Of a stretch of 40,521 nt of DNA, positions 14,429 to 22,999 are shown piece by piece. The notes beneath the pieces were generated by a model. It was not told the DNA's origin. It saw nothing but the letters and a program-made list of their open reading frames with translations, and did no database searches. Source of the stretch: JASEHD01 sp964471945 (GTDB lineage Bacteria; Bacteroidota; Ignavibacteria; UBA10030; SZUA-254); the NCBI GenBank assembly GCA_964471945.1, contig CAYYIJ010000011.1, positions 1 through 40,521 on the forward strand, read 5' to 3'. Every line of letters starts with the position of its first letter. Within the stretch, counting starts at the first letter, position 1. The position numbers and the translations under genes are program-made.

Positions 14429-17401
14429 TCATTTTAATAATAACATTTTCTTTGTATTTGAATATTTATCTGTTTGCAAGCGATAGAAATAAACACCGCT
14501 TGGTAGGCCACCTATTTCAGATATATCAAATTCCACACTATGTGTTCCACTCTTTTTGTACTCATCAACAAGTGTAGCTATATCCCTACCCATTAGATCA
14601 TAGATAATCAACTTTACTGAACAATCTATTGGCAGGTCATATCTTATTGAAGTTATAGGCTTGAATGGATCAGGATAATTTTGTGTTAAAGAAAATTCTT
14701 TTATCTTATTTTTATCTGACATCGAATTCCCTGGATTTGAAAATTGTCCACCGATTTTTTCATACCTGCCTTGAGTAACAAGAATGAAAGTTCGTGTATA
14801 TTTAATTGGAGGTGGCAAGAGACCTTCGAAAGCAAGATTGATTGATTGCCCAGGCTCAAGTATTGAGTATATGCTGTCTTTTCGATTAAGTTTTGAAATA
14901 ACATCTCCGGTAATTGAATGCATTGCAGACAAAAGTGATAAATTTTTTATATCGTAGTTTGGCGATACCCTTAGAGCAAAATTAATGTAATCGAGGGATG
15001 CCTTTTGATGCCACGCTAATTTATATTTATTTAAATTACTAACATTCAATGGTATAAACGACAACGTCATACGTTGACGGAATGTTAAATATGTAGAATT
15101 TTCAGATGATGATTGTTGACCAACAAGACTTGCGATCTTATCAATTTTTGGTAATGCTAAAGCACCTGCTTCTATTCCGAACGACATATCTTCGATGGAA
15201 TTATTGGACTTGATAGGTGACTTTTTGAATAGAGATAAATTTAACGTGTCACCCTTATTTAGTTGGATACAATCGCTATCAAAAGATATTACTTTATTTA
15301 AAACATTGACTCTTTTTAAGTTTGCCTGATCCAGTTTAAATGGTGTGACATATTGAAATATTTCTCCTTGTTCTGATATATCAATTTTCGTATGATCTGG
15401 ATGGTCAATCGCAAGTAATGTAAACTGATCTAGGTATGATCTTTCATTTTCAAATTCACGTATTTGCAGAATATATTTCCCATTATCAGTACGTAAAGAT
15501 TTTAATAGTCGATAGAAATCAATAACATCTTTACCTTCATTGCCTGGATATTCACTCTGAGGAAGTATATTATTATCTTCATGGAACTGAGTACCGTCCC
15601 AGGTAAATACAAAAGGACAACTTGGTGGTGGTGGCGGCGGCGGTCTGTCCCCTACTTTCAATATAATTTGTATCGGAAGCTCGGCTCCACTCTGCCAGGT
15701 GCCAATATGTGCTGTTGCTCCAACATAATATGTTTGATGTTCGTACTGTACTCCAAAATTCTTTAAAAATGCTCTATTACTGGTAGTATAGCTTGTAAAT
15801 TCATATTGATTAGTTGGAGCAGAGCACCTATGACCCCACGCATAACTCTCAATGCAGCTTAAAGGCGTAACATTTAATGTTATTGTGGCTGTTTCGTTTC
15901 TGTATATCTCAAATTTATCAGCCCAAAGACTGTAAGCGTATGGAGGTGTTTTTGTCTGAAATGAATATGTTGACGACCAATTGCTATTTCCAGTTCCATT
16001 GATTGCGCTCACTCGCCAGTAATAAGTTGTATTTAGAGAAAGTGAGCTGACAGTTTGTGAAGTCCCCGTGATGCTTGAATTTTCATAAATGATATTTGAA
16101 AACCAATTGTTTGTTGAAACTTGGAGATGATATGAAGTAGGACATCTCTCAGCTCTGTTCCAACGTAAAGTTGTTGAATTAGGAATACACGTTGCCCCAT
16201 TATTTGGGGATGATAAGGTTGGTGTAGTAGGTGCCGCTGGTAATAAACATGCTTCCACGGCAAACCAGTAAAATAGCGTTGCTGTTGCTCGGATACAAAA
16301 ATTAAATGTTTCATCAGCTATGGCTTGATAGTTAAATGTATATTGTGGTGAGTTCGGAGGCGGTCCTAAAATACTATAACGTGTAATAAGATATTGATTT
16401 GATCCATTTGGCAAATTATTGTCACCGTTATACCATTCATTAGCATATCCACCTCGCTGCGGTCGCCCACTTGGGAAATGATCTGATAACTGATTTTGAG
16501 TGTAGAATAAGTATCTTATTATTTCGTTAGTGTTCATTCCAGAAATATCAATTAGTCCACCCTGTGTTTGAGCTGTTGAAGCTGTCCAATTTTGTGCAGC
16601 AAAAGAGGTCTGAGGATCATTACAAACTGTTGGAGACCAATCATTTCCCCCCATATACAACTCATACCCATCAGGATCCAAAATATCACATGGATGCTTA
16701 TCATTTTTTGCATGAGCGGGAACACTCATATCTGCCAAAAGATGTGCAACTCTTCCTAAAATTTCCCAAACCATAATTCGGCTAAATGTTGCAACAGTAA
16801 GACCACCAGAGAAATTATCATCGTTTAGTTCGACTGGTGGGTTATAGTGTTTCGTTTCTCCACTCATAGATACGAATTTTACTATATACAACTTTTTATT
16901 TTTATATAAATCTACGAGAGAATTATATTTCAGAAACATAAAACCTGCTTGCCAAGCAAGATCGGGTGGTTTACATAAAGGAAAGTCTGCCCATACCTCA
17001 TGACTACCATTAATATAATGAAGTGCTTTTTTATAAGCATTATCATAACTCCAACATTCTAGATCACATAACTCGATTTGAGAATTATCACCCGCATCAG
17101 CATCCCAAAAATGAGTTATTGATACTCTTTGACCTACAATCCCAGCAGTGTGGTACATTACGTCTTCGCAATCTTCACGATATGCCCCAGCAGTTATATT
17201 ACCAAATTGCCATGGACCATGAGAGCATCCTACGCTATAATCACCAATTCTTGAGTTAAAGTCAGTATAAATAATTGACGGGTGGTGTAATTTTAGAAAT
17301 TCGTATGCCTGAATAACAACGTATTTGTGCACCCACTCTTTATGAGCAAAACTTACTTGATAAAAAAATATTATCAAGAGAAATATTTTATAGTGTTTCA
17401 T
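14429..17401 (-). CDS. Secreted zinc-dependent phospholipase C-like protein with fibronectin III and T9SS sorting domain
   Basis: A 990-residue secreted protein. A signal peptide ends near FAHKEW (about residue 19). The first ~380 residues resemble the zinc PLC/P1-nuclease superfamily: WVHKY at the mature start, GAYREDCEDVMYH, THFWDAD and GRVAHLLADMSVPAHAKNDKH provide histidines and aspartates for zinc. A fibronectin III-like domain (SPNNGATCIPNSTTLRWN ... YYWRVSAIN) follows, then a region I cannot name, and a type IX sorting domain (LTQNYPDPFKPITSIRYDLP ... SGVYFYRLQTD ... KKMLLLK). It is expected at the cell surface or outside the cell. Substrate unknown. It sits among redox genes directly upstream of hdrA-N, out of keeping with its neighbours, and is part of the segment bracketed by hdrA 5'-end repeats. 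Confidence 0.85.
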   Translation of the reverse strand: MKHYKIFLLIIFFYQVSFAHKEWVHKYVVIQAYEFLKLHHPSIIYTDFNSRIGDYSVGCSHGPWQFGNITAGAYREDCEDVMYHTAGIVGQRVSITHFWDADAGDNSQIELCDLECWSYDNAYKKALHYINGSHEVWADFPLCKPPDLAWQAGFMFLKYNSLVDLYKNKKLYIVKFVSMSGETKHYNPPVELNDDNFSGGLTVATFSRIMVWEILGRVAHLLADMSVPAHAKNDKHPCDILDPDGYELYMGGNDWSPTVCNDPQTSFAAQNWTASTAQTQGGLIDISGMNTNEIIRYLFYTQNQLSDHFPSGRPQRGGYANEWYNGDNNLPNGSNQYLITRYSILGPPPNSPQYTFNYQAIADETFNFCIRATATLFYWFAVEACLLPAAPTTPTLSSPNNGATCIPNSTTLRWNRAERCPTSYHLQVSTNNWFSNIIYENSSITGTSQTVSSLSLNTTYYWRVSAINGTGNSNWSSTYSFQTKTPPYAYSLWADKFEIYRNETATITLNVTPLSCIESYAWGHRCSAPTNQYEFTSYTTSNRAFLKNFGVQYEHQTYYVGATAHIGTWQSGAELPIQIILKVGDRPPPPPPPSCPFVFTWDGTQFHEDNNILPQSEYPGNEGKDVIDFYRLLKSLRTDNGKYILQIREFENERSYLDQFTLLAIDHPDHTKIDISEQGEIFQYVTPFKLDQANLKRVNVLNKVISFDSDCIQLNKGDTLNLSLFKKSPIKSNNSIEDMSFGIEAGALALPKIDKIASLVGQQSSSENSTYLTFRQRMTLSFIPLNVSNLNKYKLAWHQKASLDYINFALRVSPNYDIKNLSLLSAMHSITGDVISKLNRKDSIYSILEPGQSINLAFEGLLPPPIKYTRTFILVTQGRYEKIGGQFSNPGNSMSDKNKIKEFSLTQNYPDPFKPITSIRYDLPIDCSVKLIIYDLMGRDIATLVDEYKKSGTHSVEFDISEIGGLPSGVYFYRLQTDKYSNTKKMLLLK

Positions 17402-17435
17402 ATTTAACCTTCAATAAAGCATTATTTTTAATTGG

Positions 17436-18011
17436 TCAATTATTAAAATCAAAACACCATCCTATTCCAAGGTCAAGGTTGGGTCCACCAAAATTGCCTC
17501 CGTAAGAATTAATTTGGCTTTCAACAATATCGTATAACACTCCACCTCTTATGAAAAAATTAAAATTTGAGCCAATAGTAGATAAATAACCAATATTTAA
17601 TGAAACCCTTAAATAGCTTAAAAATTTATTATTTGGAATGTTTGGATATGCTCTATCTGGCCGAACAAGATTCGCACAAATTAAACTTAACATCAGACCT
17701 TTTGGTATAGTTTTATGCCAATTTATTCCTAAGGAGTATCTTTCTTCACGTTCTCCACCCAAAAATTGAGTAACAGGTATACCAAAAGAAGTTTCAAAAG
17801 AGAAATGTTCAATGTGTTGGAATCTAAATCCTATCCGTGCGCCGCTGATCCACCCAGCCCCTATATGTACATCAAAACGTGGAATAACTATATTTTCATA
17901 TTCAATGTTGTTTATTGTATCCTTAGAAATTTCTTGTGCAATACACGGTTGCAGAGTTAAGATCAAGCAAAATAAAAATTTAACTAAAATATTTCTTTTA
18001 TGAACTATCAT
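17436..18011 (-). CDS. Outer-membrane beta-barrel protein B (paralogue pair)
   Basis: A 191-residue protein with a signal peptide (cleavage near CIAQ, residue 26) and alternating hydrophobic strands ending in the aromatic-rich GIGWCFDFNN, which suggests a small outer-membrane beta-barrel. It is clearly paralogous to the protein encoded at 18109-18720; shared blocks include HIGAG.ISGAR.G.R, EHFSFETSFGIPVT.F.GG..EERY and PNIPNNK. Specific function unknown. It is preceded by the second hdrA 5'-end repeat and followed after 34 nt by the PLC-like gene. Confidence 0.75.
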   Translation of the reverse strand: MIVHKRNILVKFLFCLILTLQPCIAQEISKDTINNIEYENIVIPRFDVHIGAGWISGARIGFRFQHIEHFSFETSFGIPVTQFLGGEREERYSLGINWHKTIPKGLMLSLICANLVRPDRAYPNIPNNKFLSYLRVSLNIGYLSTIGSNFNFFIRGGVLYDIVESQINSYGGNFGGPNLDLGIGWCFDFNN

Positions 18012-18013
18012 TC

Positions 18014-18103
18014 TTAAAATCTACTCATTTTCAAAATTTTATACTGCTCAATGTACATTCCAATTTTTACTTGTCCATTTTTTTCTTGATCATTCTTTTC
18101 CAT
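18014..18103 (-). pseudogene. hdrA 5'-end repeat, copy 2: 29-codon remnant ORF
   Basis: Starting at ATG 18103 this reads MEKNDQEKNGQVKIGMYI, exactly the first 18 residues of HdrA-N, then 11 unrelated residues and TAA at 18014. With leader bases the repeat block is 18051-18113. All three differences from copy 1 are synonymous, so either both were under protein-level selection when they diverged or the peptide is still made. It separates barrel gene A from barrel gene B. It cannot make a working HdrA. Confidence 0.9.
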
Positions 18104-18108
18104 GATTA

Positions 18109-18720
18109 TTAATTTTTTGACTTCAAATATTTATTAAAATCAAAACACCAGCCTAAACCAAAGTCCAAGTTGTATACACCAAAATTGACTTTATGGCGGT
18201 TAAAACGGAAATCCTCAATAAAAGAAAAGCCCGTACCACCTCTTAGGAAAAATGTCAAATTTGATGTGCTAATAAATAAATATCCAATATTCAATGTAGT
18301 CATCAAATAGTTTAATAGTTTATTATTTGGAATGCTTGGATATGATATATTAGGTTGTACTTTCGCAACACAAATGAGACTTATAATCAAACCAGAATTG
18401 CTGGATTGATGCAAATTTAATCCAATTCCATACCTTTCTTCGCGTTCTCCACCTCCCATAAAATGAGTTACAGGTATACCGAATGAAGTTTCAAAAGAGA
18501 AATGTTCATTGAAATGAGCCCTTAAACCTAGCCTTGCCCCACTTATCGTCCCTGCACCAATATGAAGATCAAAATGGGGTATCATTTTTTCAGTAGACAT
18601 GACTTTTATAGTATCATTCTTAATAGTGTCTATAACAATTTGATTATATGTGAATCCTTGTTCGTTTAAAACACAAAATAGAAAACCCAACATGATTATA
18701 TTTGTTTTTTTCATCTTCAT
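18109..18720 (-). CDS. Outer-membrane beta-barrel protein A (paralogue pair)
   Basis: A 203-residue paralogue of the barrel protein at 17436-18011, with a hydrophobic signal segment (IIMLGFLFCVLNEQGFT) and the same strand pattern, including HIGAGTISGARLGLRAHFNEHFSFE and the C-terminal GLGWCFDFN. Its stop codon region merges into the leader of hdrA repeat copy 2, and its start lies 22 nt after the stop of repeat copy 3, so this gene fills the space between two hdrA start copies. Function beyond a small outer-membrane protein is unknown. Confidence 0.75.
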   Translation of the reverse strand: MKMKKTNIIMLGFLFCVLNEQGFTYNQIVIDTIKNDTIKVMSTEKMIPHFDLHIGAGTISGARLGLRAHFNEHFSFETSFGIPVTHFMGGGEREERYGIGLNLHQSSNSGLIISLICVAKVQPNISYPSIPNNKLLNYLMTTLNIGYLFISTSNLTFFLRGGTGFSFIEDFRFNRHKVNFGVYNLDFGLGWCFDFNKYLKSKN

Positions 18721-18741
18721 TTATTTTGATACCATGTAACG

Positions 18742-18786
18742 TTAAATATACATTCCAATTTTAACTTGCCCATTTTGTTTTTCCAT
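18742..18786 (-). pseudogene. hdrA 5'-end repeat, copy 3: 14-codon remnant at the ancestral operon position
   Basis: Starting at ATG 18786 this reads MEKQNGQVKIGMYI and then stops (TAA at 18742-18744). It is the N-terminus of HdrA lacking four codons present in copies 1 and 2. The ATG is one base after the stop of the CCG gene at 18788, with GGAG placed as Shine-Dalgarno inside the end of that gene. This is the spacing of a native coupled operon junction, so this spot is probably where hdrA originally began before the surface-protein genes arrived. Confidence 0.85.
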
Positions 18787-18787
18787 T

Positions 18788-19996
18788 TTAATTTTCTCCT
18801 AAAGATTCTGCTAAGAGTTCTACAATATCTCTAACAAGTATTTTATTTTCATAACCCATGACTTTGAGTGCATCCTCGAATCGAGAAATCTCGTATGGAC
18901 AGGAAACTGCAAGAACATCGGCTCCTGTCTCAATGGCTTCCTTAACTCGTCGCTCAGAAAGCCGTTCCATCCCTTTCGATTTATAATAAGTATCGAGCCA
19001 CATACCGCCGCCGCCGCCGCCACAGCACAATGAATTTATGTGGTGATGATTCATCTCTTTGAGTTTTATTCCCGGAAGAGCTTTCAACATCATGCGCGGC
19101 TCACCATACATTCCGTTATGACGACCCAAACAACATGAATCGTGGTATGTAATAGTGTAATTTAATTTCTTTGTAAGCTTCGGTTTCAGCCCATCAAATC
19201 TTGTTGCAAAGAATGAAGTCGTATGCTCTAAAGGATAATTGAATCCATGGCATGGATAAAGATATTTGAACGCATCGTATGCGTGTGCACCGCCGGTAAC
19301 AATTTTATTAAACTTGTACTTGCGAAATTGTACCATATTTTTTTCACGCAGCGAATCGAACAATCCTGTCTCTCCGACCAAGCGTGCACATTCTCCTGCA
19401 CACAATTCATCGTTACCGAGTATAGCAAAATCAACATTTAAAGCGTTAAACAGTTTTGCCACTGCACGGCTATTATCCTGACCTCTGGGATAATAAGAAG
19501 TATAACACTCGACGAACCATAGAACATCGACCGGTTTCGGATCTTTTGGTAAAATTCGGATTGGAACACTGGAGGTTGTTATCCAATCGGCTCGCTTACG
19601 AGGTGATAATCCTTGTGGATTTCCATAACGAAGAGTATTATTCAATGCAGTTTGCAATTCCGCAGGAATATCAGGAAGATTGATGAACATTTCCTCTTTA
19701 ACTAACGGGAGTAAAACTTCTGTCAGATGTATTCCTCTTGGGCATTGTGCCATACAAGAATAACATGCCACACAATTAAGTAAACTATCCGACTTGAAAA
19801 CTTCTTCTAACATACCGAGGCGGAGTAATGCTATAATTTTCCTCGGCGGATAATCCATATAATCGCCGTATGGACAAGTGCCAGCACACATCCCACATTG
19901 GATGCAAGTTAATACAAGTCTTCCTTCAGGAGTTTTAGAGAGATTCTCTAAACTGATATCACAAAAGGAATTGGCGGTTTGTACTGCATTTTGCAT
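18788..19996 (-). CDS. Soluble Fe-S protein with CCG domain (HdrCD-like)
   Basis: A 402-residue cytoplasmic oxidoreductase-like protein. Two [4Fe-4S] motifs come first (C31, C34, C37, C41 and C75, C78, C81, C85), as in HdrC. A CCG region follows: the C-terminal module HDSCCLGRHNG ... SLCCGGGGGGM ... SCPYE looks complete for a noncubane cluster, while the N-terminal module (FVECYTSYYP, DELCAGECA) keeps some cysteines but has lost the final CPHC (TGGAHAYD). It is a soluble paralogue of the C-terminal two-thirds of the membrane protein encoded 12 nt upstream. It probably moves electrons between EMO/EtfAB and HdrA; the partner is inferred from position. Confidence 0.88.
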   Translation of the reverse strand: MQNAVQTANSFCDISLENLSKTPEGRLVLTCIQCGMCAGTCPYGDYMDYPPRKIIALLRLGMLEEVFKSDSLLNCVACYSCMAQCPRGIHLTEVLLPLVKEEMFINLPDIPAELQTALNNTLRYGNPQGLSPRKRADWITTSSVPIRILPKDPKPVDVLWFVECYTSYYPRGQDNSRAVAKLFNALNVDFAILGNDELCAGECARLVGETGLFDSLREKNMVQFRKYKFNKIVTGGAHAYDAFKYLYPCHGFNYPLEHTTSFFATRFDGLKPKLTKKLNYTITYHDSCCLGRHNGMYGEPRMMLKALPGIKLKEMNHHHINSLCCGGGGGGMWLDTYYKSKGMERLSERRVKEAIETGADVLAVSCPYEISRFEDALKVMGYENKILVRDIVELLAESLGEN

Positions 19997-20008
19997 TCTG
20001 GTTTTCCT

Positions 20009-22012
20009 TTATTCTATTGCTTCAAATACAAGCTGTGATAAATCTTTAATCGTTATTTTCCCTTCGTTGCCAGTTGTCTTTACTGCATCTTGAAACATCA
20101 CTACATCTTTCGGGCATGAAGTAACCAATGTTTGAACACCTTGAAGTGCAACGGCTTCTCGGATGCGGCTGTCGGATGGTCGTTCCTTGATTCCCGGCTC
20201 GTCTTCCATCCAAATTCTTCCGCCGCCAGCGCCACAGCAGTAACTTTTCGCACCGTGCCTTGGCATTTCCTTCAACTTCACACCGAGTGATTTTAAAACT
20301 CTTCGGGGTTCATCATAAATTCCATTGTATCTTCCGAGATAACATGGATCGTGATAGGTGACGGAATAATTTAATTGCTTGTTTGGTTTGATTTCACCTT
20401 TTTGAATTTGTTCATCGAACACTTCCGTATAGTGAAGGATTTCCATTTTCCCATTAGCGGATTTTCCATTCAAGCCATATTCATTTTTAAGCGTATTGTA
20501 AGTATGAGGATCAGTTGTTACTATTTTTTTGAATTGAGCTTTCTCGATTACCTGAAGATTTTTATCCTTCAATGTTTCAAACAAACCTTCTTCTCCGATT
20601 CGTCGGATGTCATTGCCTGAATTTTTTTCTCCTTCATAAAGGATTCCGAAATCCATTCCGGCTTTCTGGAAAATCTTTGCTGTCATTCTCGTTATATCCT
20701 GGATTCGAGTGTCGTAAGATGCATAATCTCCAACGAACCAGAGATATTCAACAGGTTCTTTACGAGCATCTTTAATTTTGAAATCCAATCCTTGCGTCCA
20801 TTTAGTACGCATACGATCTGATTGTCCTAAAGAATTTCCGTACCGACCCATCTTGGTTAGAACATCTTGAACATTCGCATCTACTGATCCTTGACTGACT
20901 AAGTAGCGACGCATATTCACTATTAAAGGAATATGCTCGTTCAAAACCGGACATCTATCCATACAAGACATGCAAGTGGTACAACCCCAAAGCTCGTTCT
21001 CGGATATAATTTCACCGATTAATGGACGCTTTTCCTTATCTCCAGCCGATTTACCATTACTATTTAAACCCGCCTCGAGAATATGCTCTTTAAGATGATG
21101 GATAATTTCTCTCGGCGACAATTTAAAACCCGAAGTTAACGCTGGACAAACACGATCACATCTTCCACATTCGGCACAGGCAAAACTGTTTAACAATTGC
21201 CGCCACGTAAATTCATTCCATTGCGATGCTCCTGCTGATAAGTCTTCAGAACTTAAAACATCAAGACTGTTAACTTTATCGTCATTAGAAAAGAATACAC
21301 CGAACGGAGATGCAAGAAGATGTAAATGTTTAGAATAAGGTAGATATGCCAGAAAACCAAGCACCACCAATTTATGCAGCCACATCATCAAAAGGAATAA
21401 TCCACCGGCTGAGTCCACTGAAACACAAGAAAAAATTGAGAATAGAAAATTATCCGCAGGGTTTAAACTTGCTTCCTCATGACCGATAGCAACAGAGCGA
21501 AATCCCAAACCAAAAAATGTTGTAAGCACAGCCAAAGATATTAAAGTAATGATGATATAGGCATCTGCCGTCTTTTGTAAATGTGGTGGTGGGAAAAATG
21601 CTCGTCGTATTGTAGCAACTAACAAGCTAACGAATACTAATATTGAGAAGACAACAAAAAATATTCTGATAATACCAACATCATCCGCATAAGGAATTGG
21701 TAAAACCGGGAACAACCATTTTAGAAGATTCCAGCCGAATGTACCTGCGAAGAGTAAGAAACCCCAGAAGATTAAGAAATGTGCAATTCCGATGAGGTAT
21801 TCATGGAGAAGTCGTTTTTGACCCAGCACGAAAATAAATACGTACGAAATCCGTTTAAACAGATTATCGAATCGGTTTTCTGGTTTGGCACGCTTCAAGA
21901 GATTGACAAGTTTTATAAGACGTTTACCAAATAAACTAAAAGCAATAATCGCAGCAATCCAAAAGATAACCAAACCGGGAATACCAAAAATATTTATCTC
22001 AATTGGATCCAT
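20009..22012 (-). CDS. Membrane Fe-S/CCG oxidoreductase of the Etf:menaquinone oxidoreductase (EMO) type
   Basis: A 667-residue protein. The first ~260 residues contain five or six membrane segments of the NarI-like cytochrome b type, with histidines (LLHEYLIGIAH, MMWLHK, YSKHLH) suitable for haem b. Two [4Fe-4S] motifs follow (CAECGRCDRVCP and CTTCMSCMDRCP), then a CCG region with a complete C-terminal module (HDPCYLGRYNG ... SYCCGAGGGR ... SCPKD). The N-terminal CCG module has lost its cysteines (VGDYASYD, TTDPHTYN). Proteins of this architecture next to etfBA are established as EMO, which pass electrons between EtfAB and menaquinone. The etfA gene ends 8 nt upstream, which supports that role. 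Confidence 0.9.
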   Translation of the reverse strand: MDPIEINIFGIPGLVIFWIAAIIAFSLFGKRLIKLVNLLKRAKPENRFDNLFKRISYVFIFVLGQKRLLHEYLIGIAHFLIFWGFLLFAGTFGWNLLKWLFPVLPIPYADDVGIIRIFFVVFSILVFVSLLVATIRRAFFPPPHLQKTADAYIIITLISLAVLTTFFGLGFRSVAIGHEEASLNPADNFLFSIFSCVSVDSAGGLFLLMMWLHKLVVLGFLAYLPYSKHLHLLASPFGVFFSNDDKVNSLDVLSSEDLSAGASQWNEFTWRQLLNSFACAECGRCDRVCPALTSGFKLSPREIIHHLKEHILEAGLNSNGKSAGDKEKRPLIGEIISENELWGCTTCMSCMDRCPVLNEHIPLIVNMRRYLVSQGSVDANVQDVLTKMGRYGNSLGQSDRMRTKWTQGLDFKIKDARKEPVEYLWFVGDYASYDTRIQDITRMTAKIFQKAGMDFGILYEGEKNSGNDIRRIGEEGLFETLKDKNLQVIEKAQFKKIVTTDPHTYNTLKNEYGLNGKSANGKMEILHYTEVFDEQIQKGEIKPNKQLNYSVTYHDPCYLGRYNGIYDEPRRVLKSLGVKLKEMPRHGAKSYCCGAGGGRIWMEDEPGIKERPSDSRIREAVALQGVQTLVTSCPKDVVMFQDAVKTTGNEGKITIKDLSQLVFEAIE

Positions 22013-22020
22013 CTCAATCG

Positions 22021-22995
22021 CTAATTCCCTTTGCGAGATTTAATTTCTTCCATTAAAGGCGGCAGTACATCAAAAATATCGGAACAAACTCCATACTGGG
22101 CAACGTTGAAGATTGGTGCATTCGGATCAGTGTTAAACGCTATTATTAGTCCTGAGTCTTTCATTCCTTCTACATGTTCAGGTGCACCACTGATACCAAG
22201 AGAAAGATAAAGCTTCGGCTTAACGGTCATACCTGATTTTCCAACTTGACGACTCATCGGTAACCAACCTTGATCTATTACAGGACGCGATGCACATACT
22301 GCACCACCCAGCATCGTGGCAAGCTCTTCAGCCATCGGTATATTATCTGCATTCGAGATACCTCGTCCTACAGAAATAAGTACTTCTTGTTTGGTAATAT
22401 CTACATCGCCAGCTTCTGGTTCGATATATTTTTTGAAAATAATTTTTGTTTCTTCAACTGGGAAAGATAATGTCTCGATTGAAGGTTTCTTATCACTCTT
22501 GCCGGCATTGGGTGGAAATGAGCCGGGATAAACACAAACAATTCCGCGGTTATCTTTGAGGTGAACATCGGAAAGGATTTTCCCGCCGAATAACTGGCTT
22601 GTAATGCCAACGTTTCCTTCTTTCACCCAAATATTCCTGCAGAAGTTAACAAATGGGAAATTAACTCGCGGTGAAAGTTTCGGTCCGATGCCTGTAGAAA
22701 CATTGGTCCCACCGATAAGCACGAGTGAAATCTTCTTTTGCTCAATCAGATTTTTCAGTAATGAAGCTACCACATCGGACGAGGGCATATCCAATTGAGG
22801 ATTATCTAACACAAATACAGAATCTGCCATTCCTAATTGAGAAGAAACAGATGAAATGTTGTTCCCCAAAACAACAGCATAGAGTTGTGTCTTTAAATCA
22901 TCGGCAACTTTTCGACCGACACCTAACATCTCAAAAGTTATGTCGGCGATTTCACCTTTAAGATGTTCGGCTAATATGAGAATAGGTCCTGGCAT
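22021..22995 (-). CDS. etfA: Electron transfer flavoprotein alpha subunit
   Basis: A 324-residue EtfA. The C-terminal FAD-binding domain is clear: SVGRGISNADNI, GAVCASRPVIDQGW, SGMTVKPKLYLSLGISGA and IAFNTDPNAPIFNVAQYGV. With EtfB it carries electrons from flavoprotein dehydrogenases. Here it lies 4 nt after etfB and 8 nt before the EMO gene, pointing to quinone as acceptor or donor. Whether it bifurcates cannot be settled from sequence alone by eye. Confidence 0.95.
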   Translation of the reverse strand: MPGPILILAEHLKGEIADITFEMLGVGRKVADDLKTQLYAVVLGNNISSVSSQLGMADSVFVLDNPQLDMPSSDVVASLLKNLIEQKKISLVLIGGTNVSTGIGPKLSPRVNFPFVNFCRNIWVKEGNVGITSQLFGGKILSDVHLKDNRGIVCVYPGSFPPNAGKSDKKPSIETLSFPVEETKIIFKKYIEPEAGDVDITKQEVLISVGRGISNADNIPMAEELATMLGGAVCASRPVIDQGWLPMSRQVGKSGMTVKPKLYLSLGISGAPEHVEGMKDSGLIIAFNTDPNAPIFNVAQYGVCSDIFDVLPPLMEEIKSRKGN

Positions 22996-22999
22996 AATC

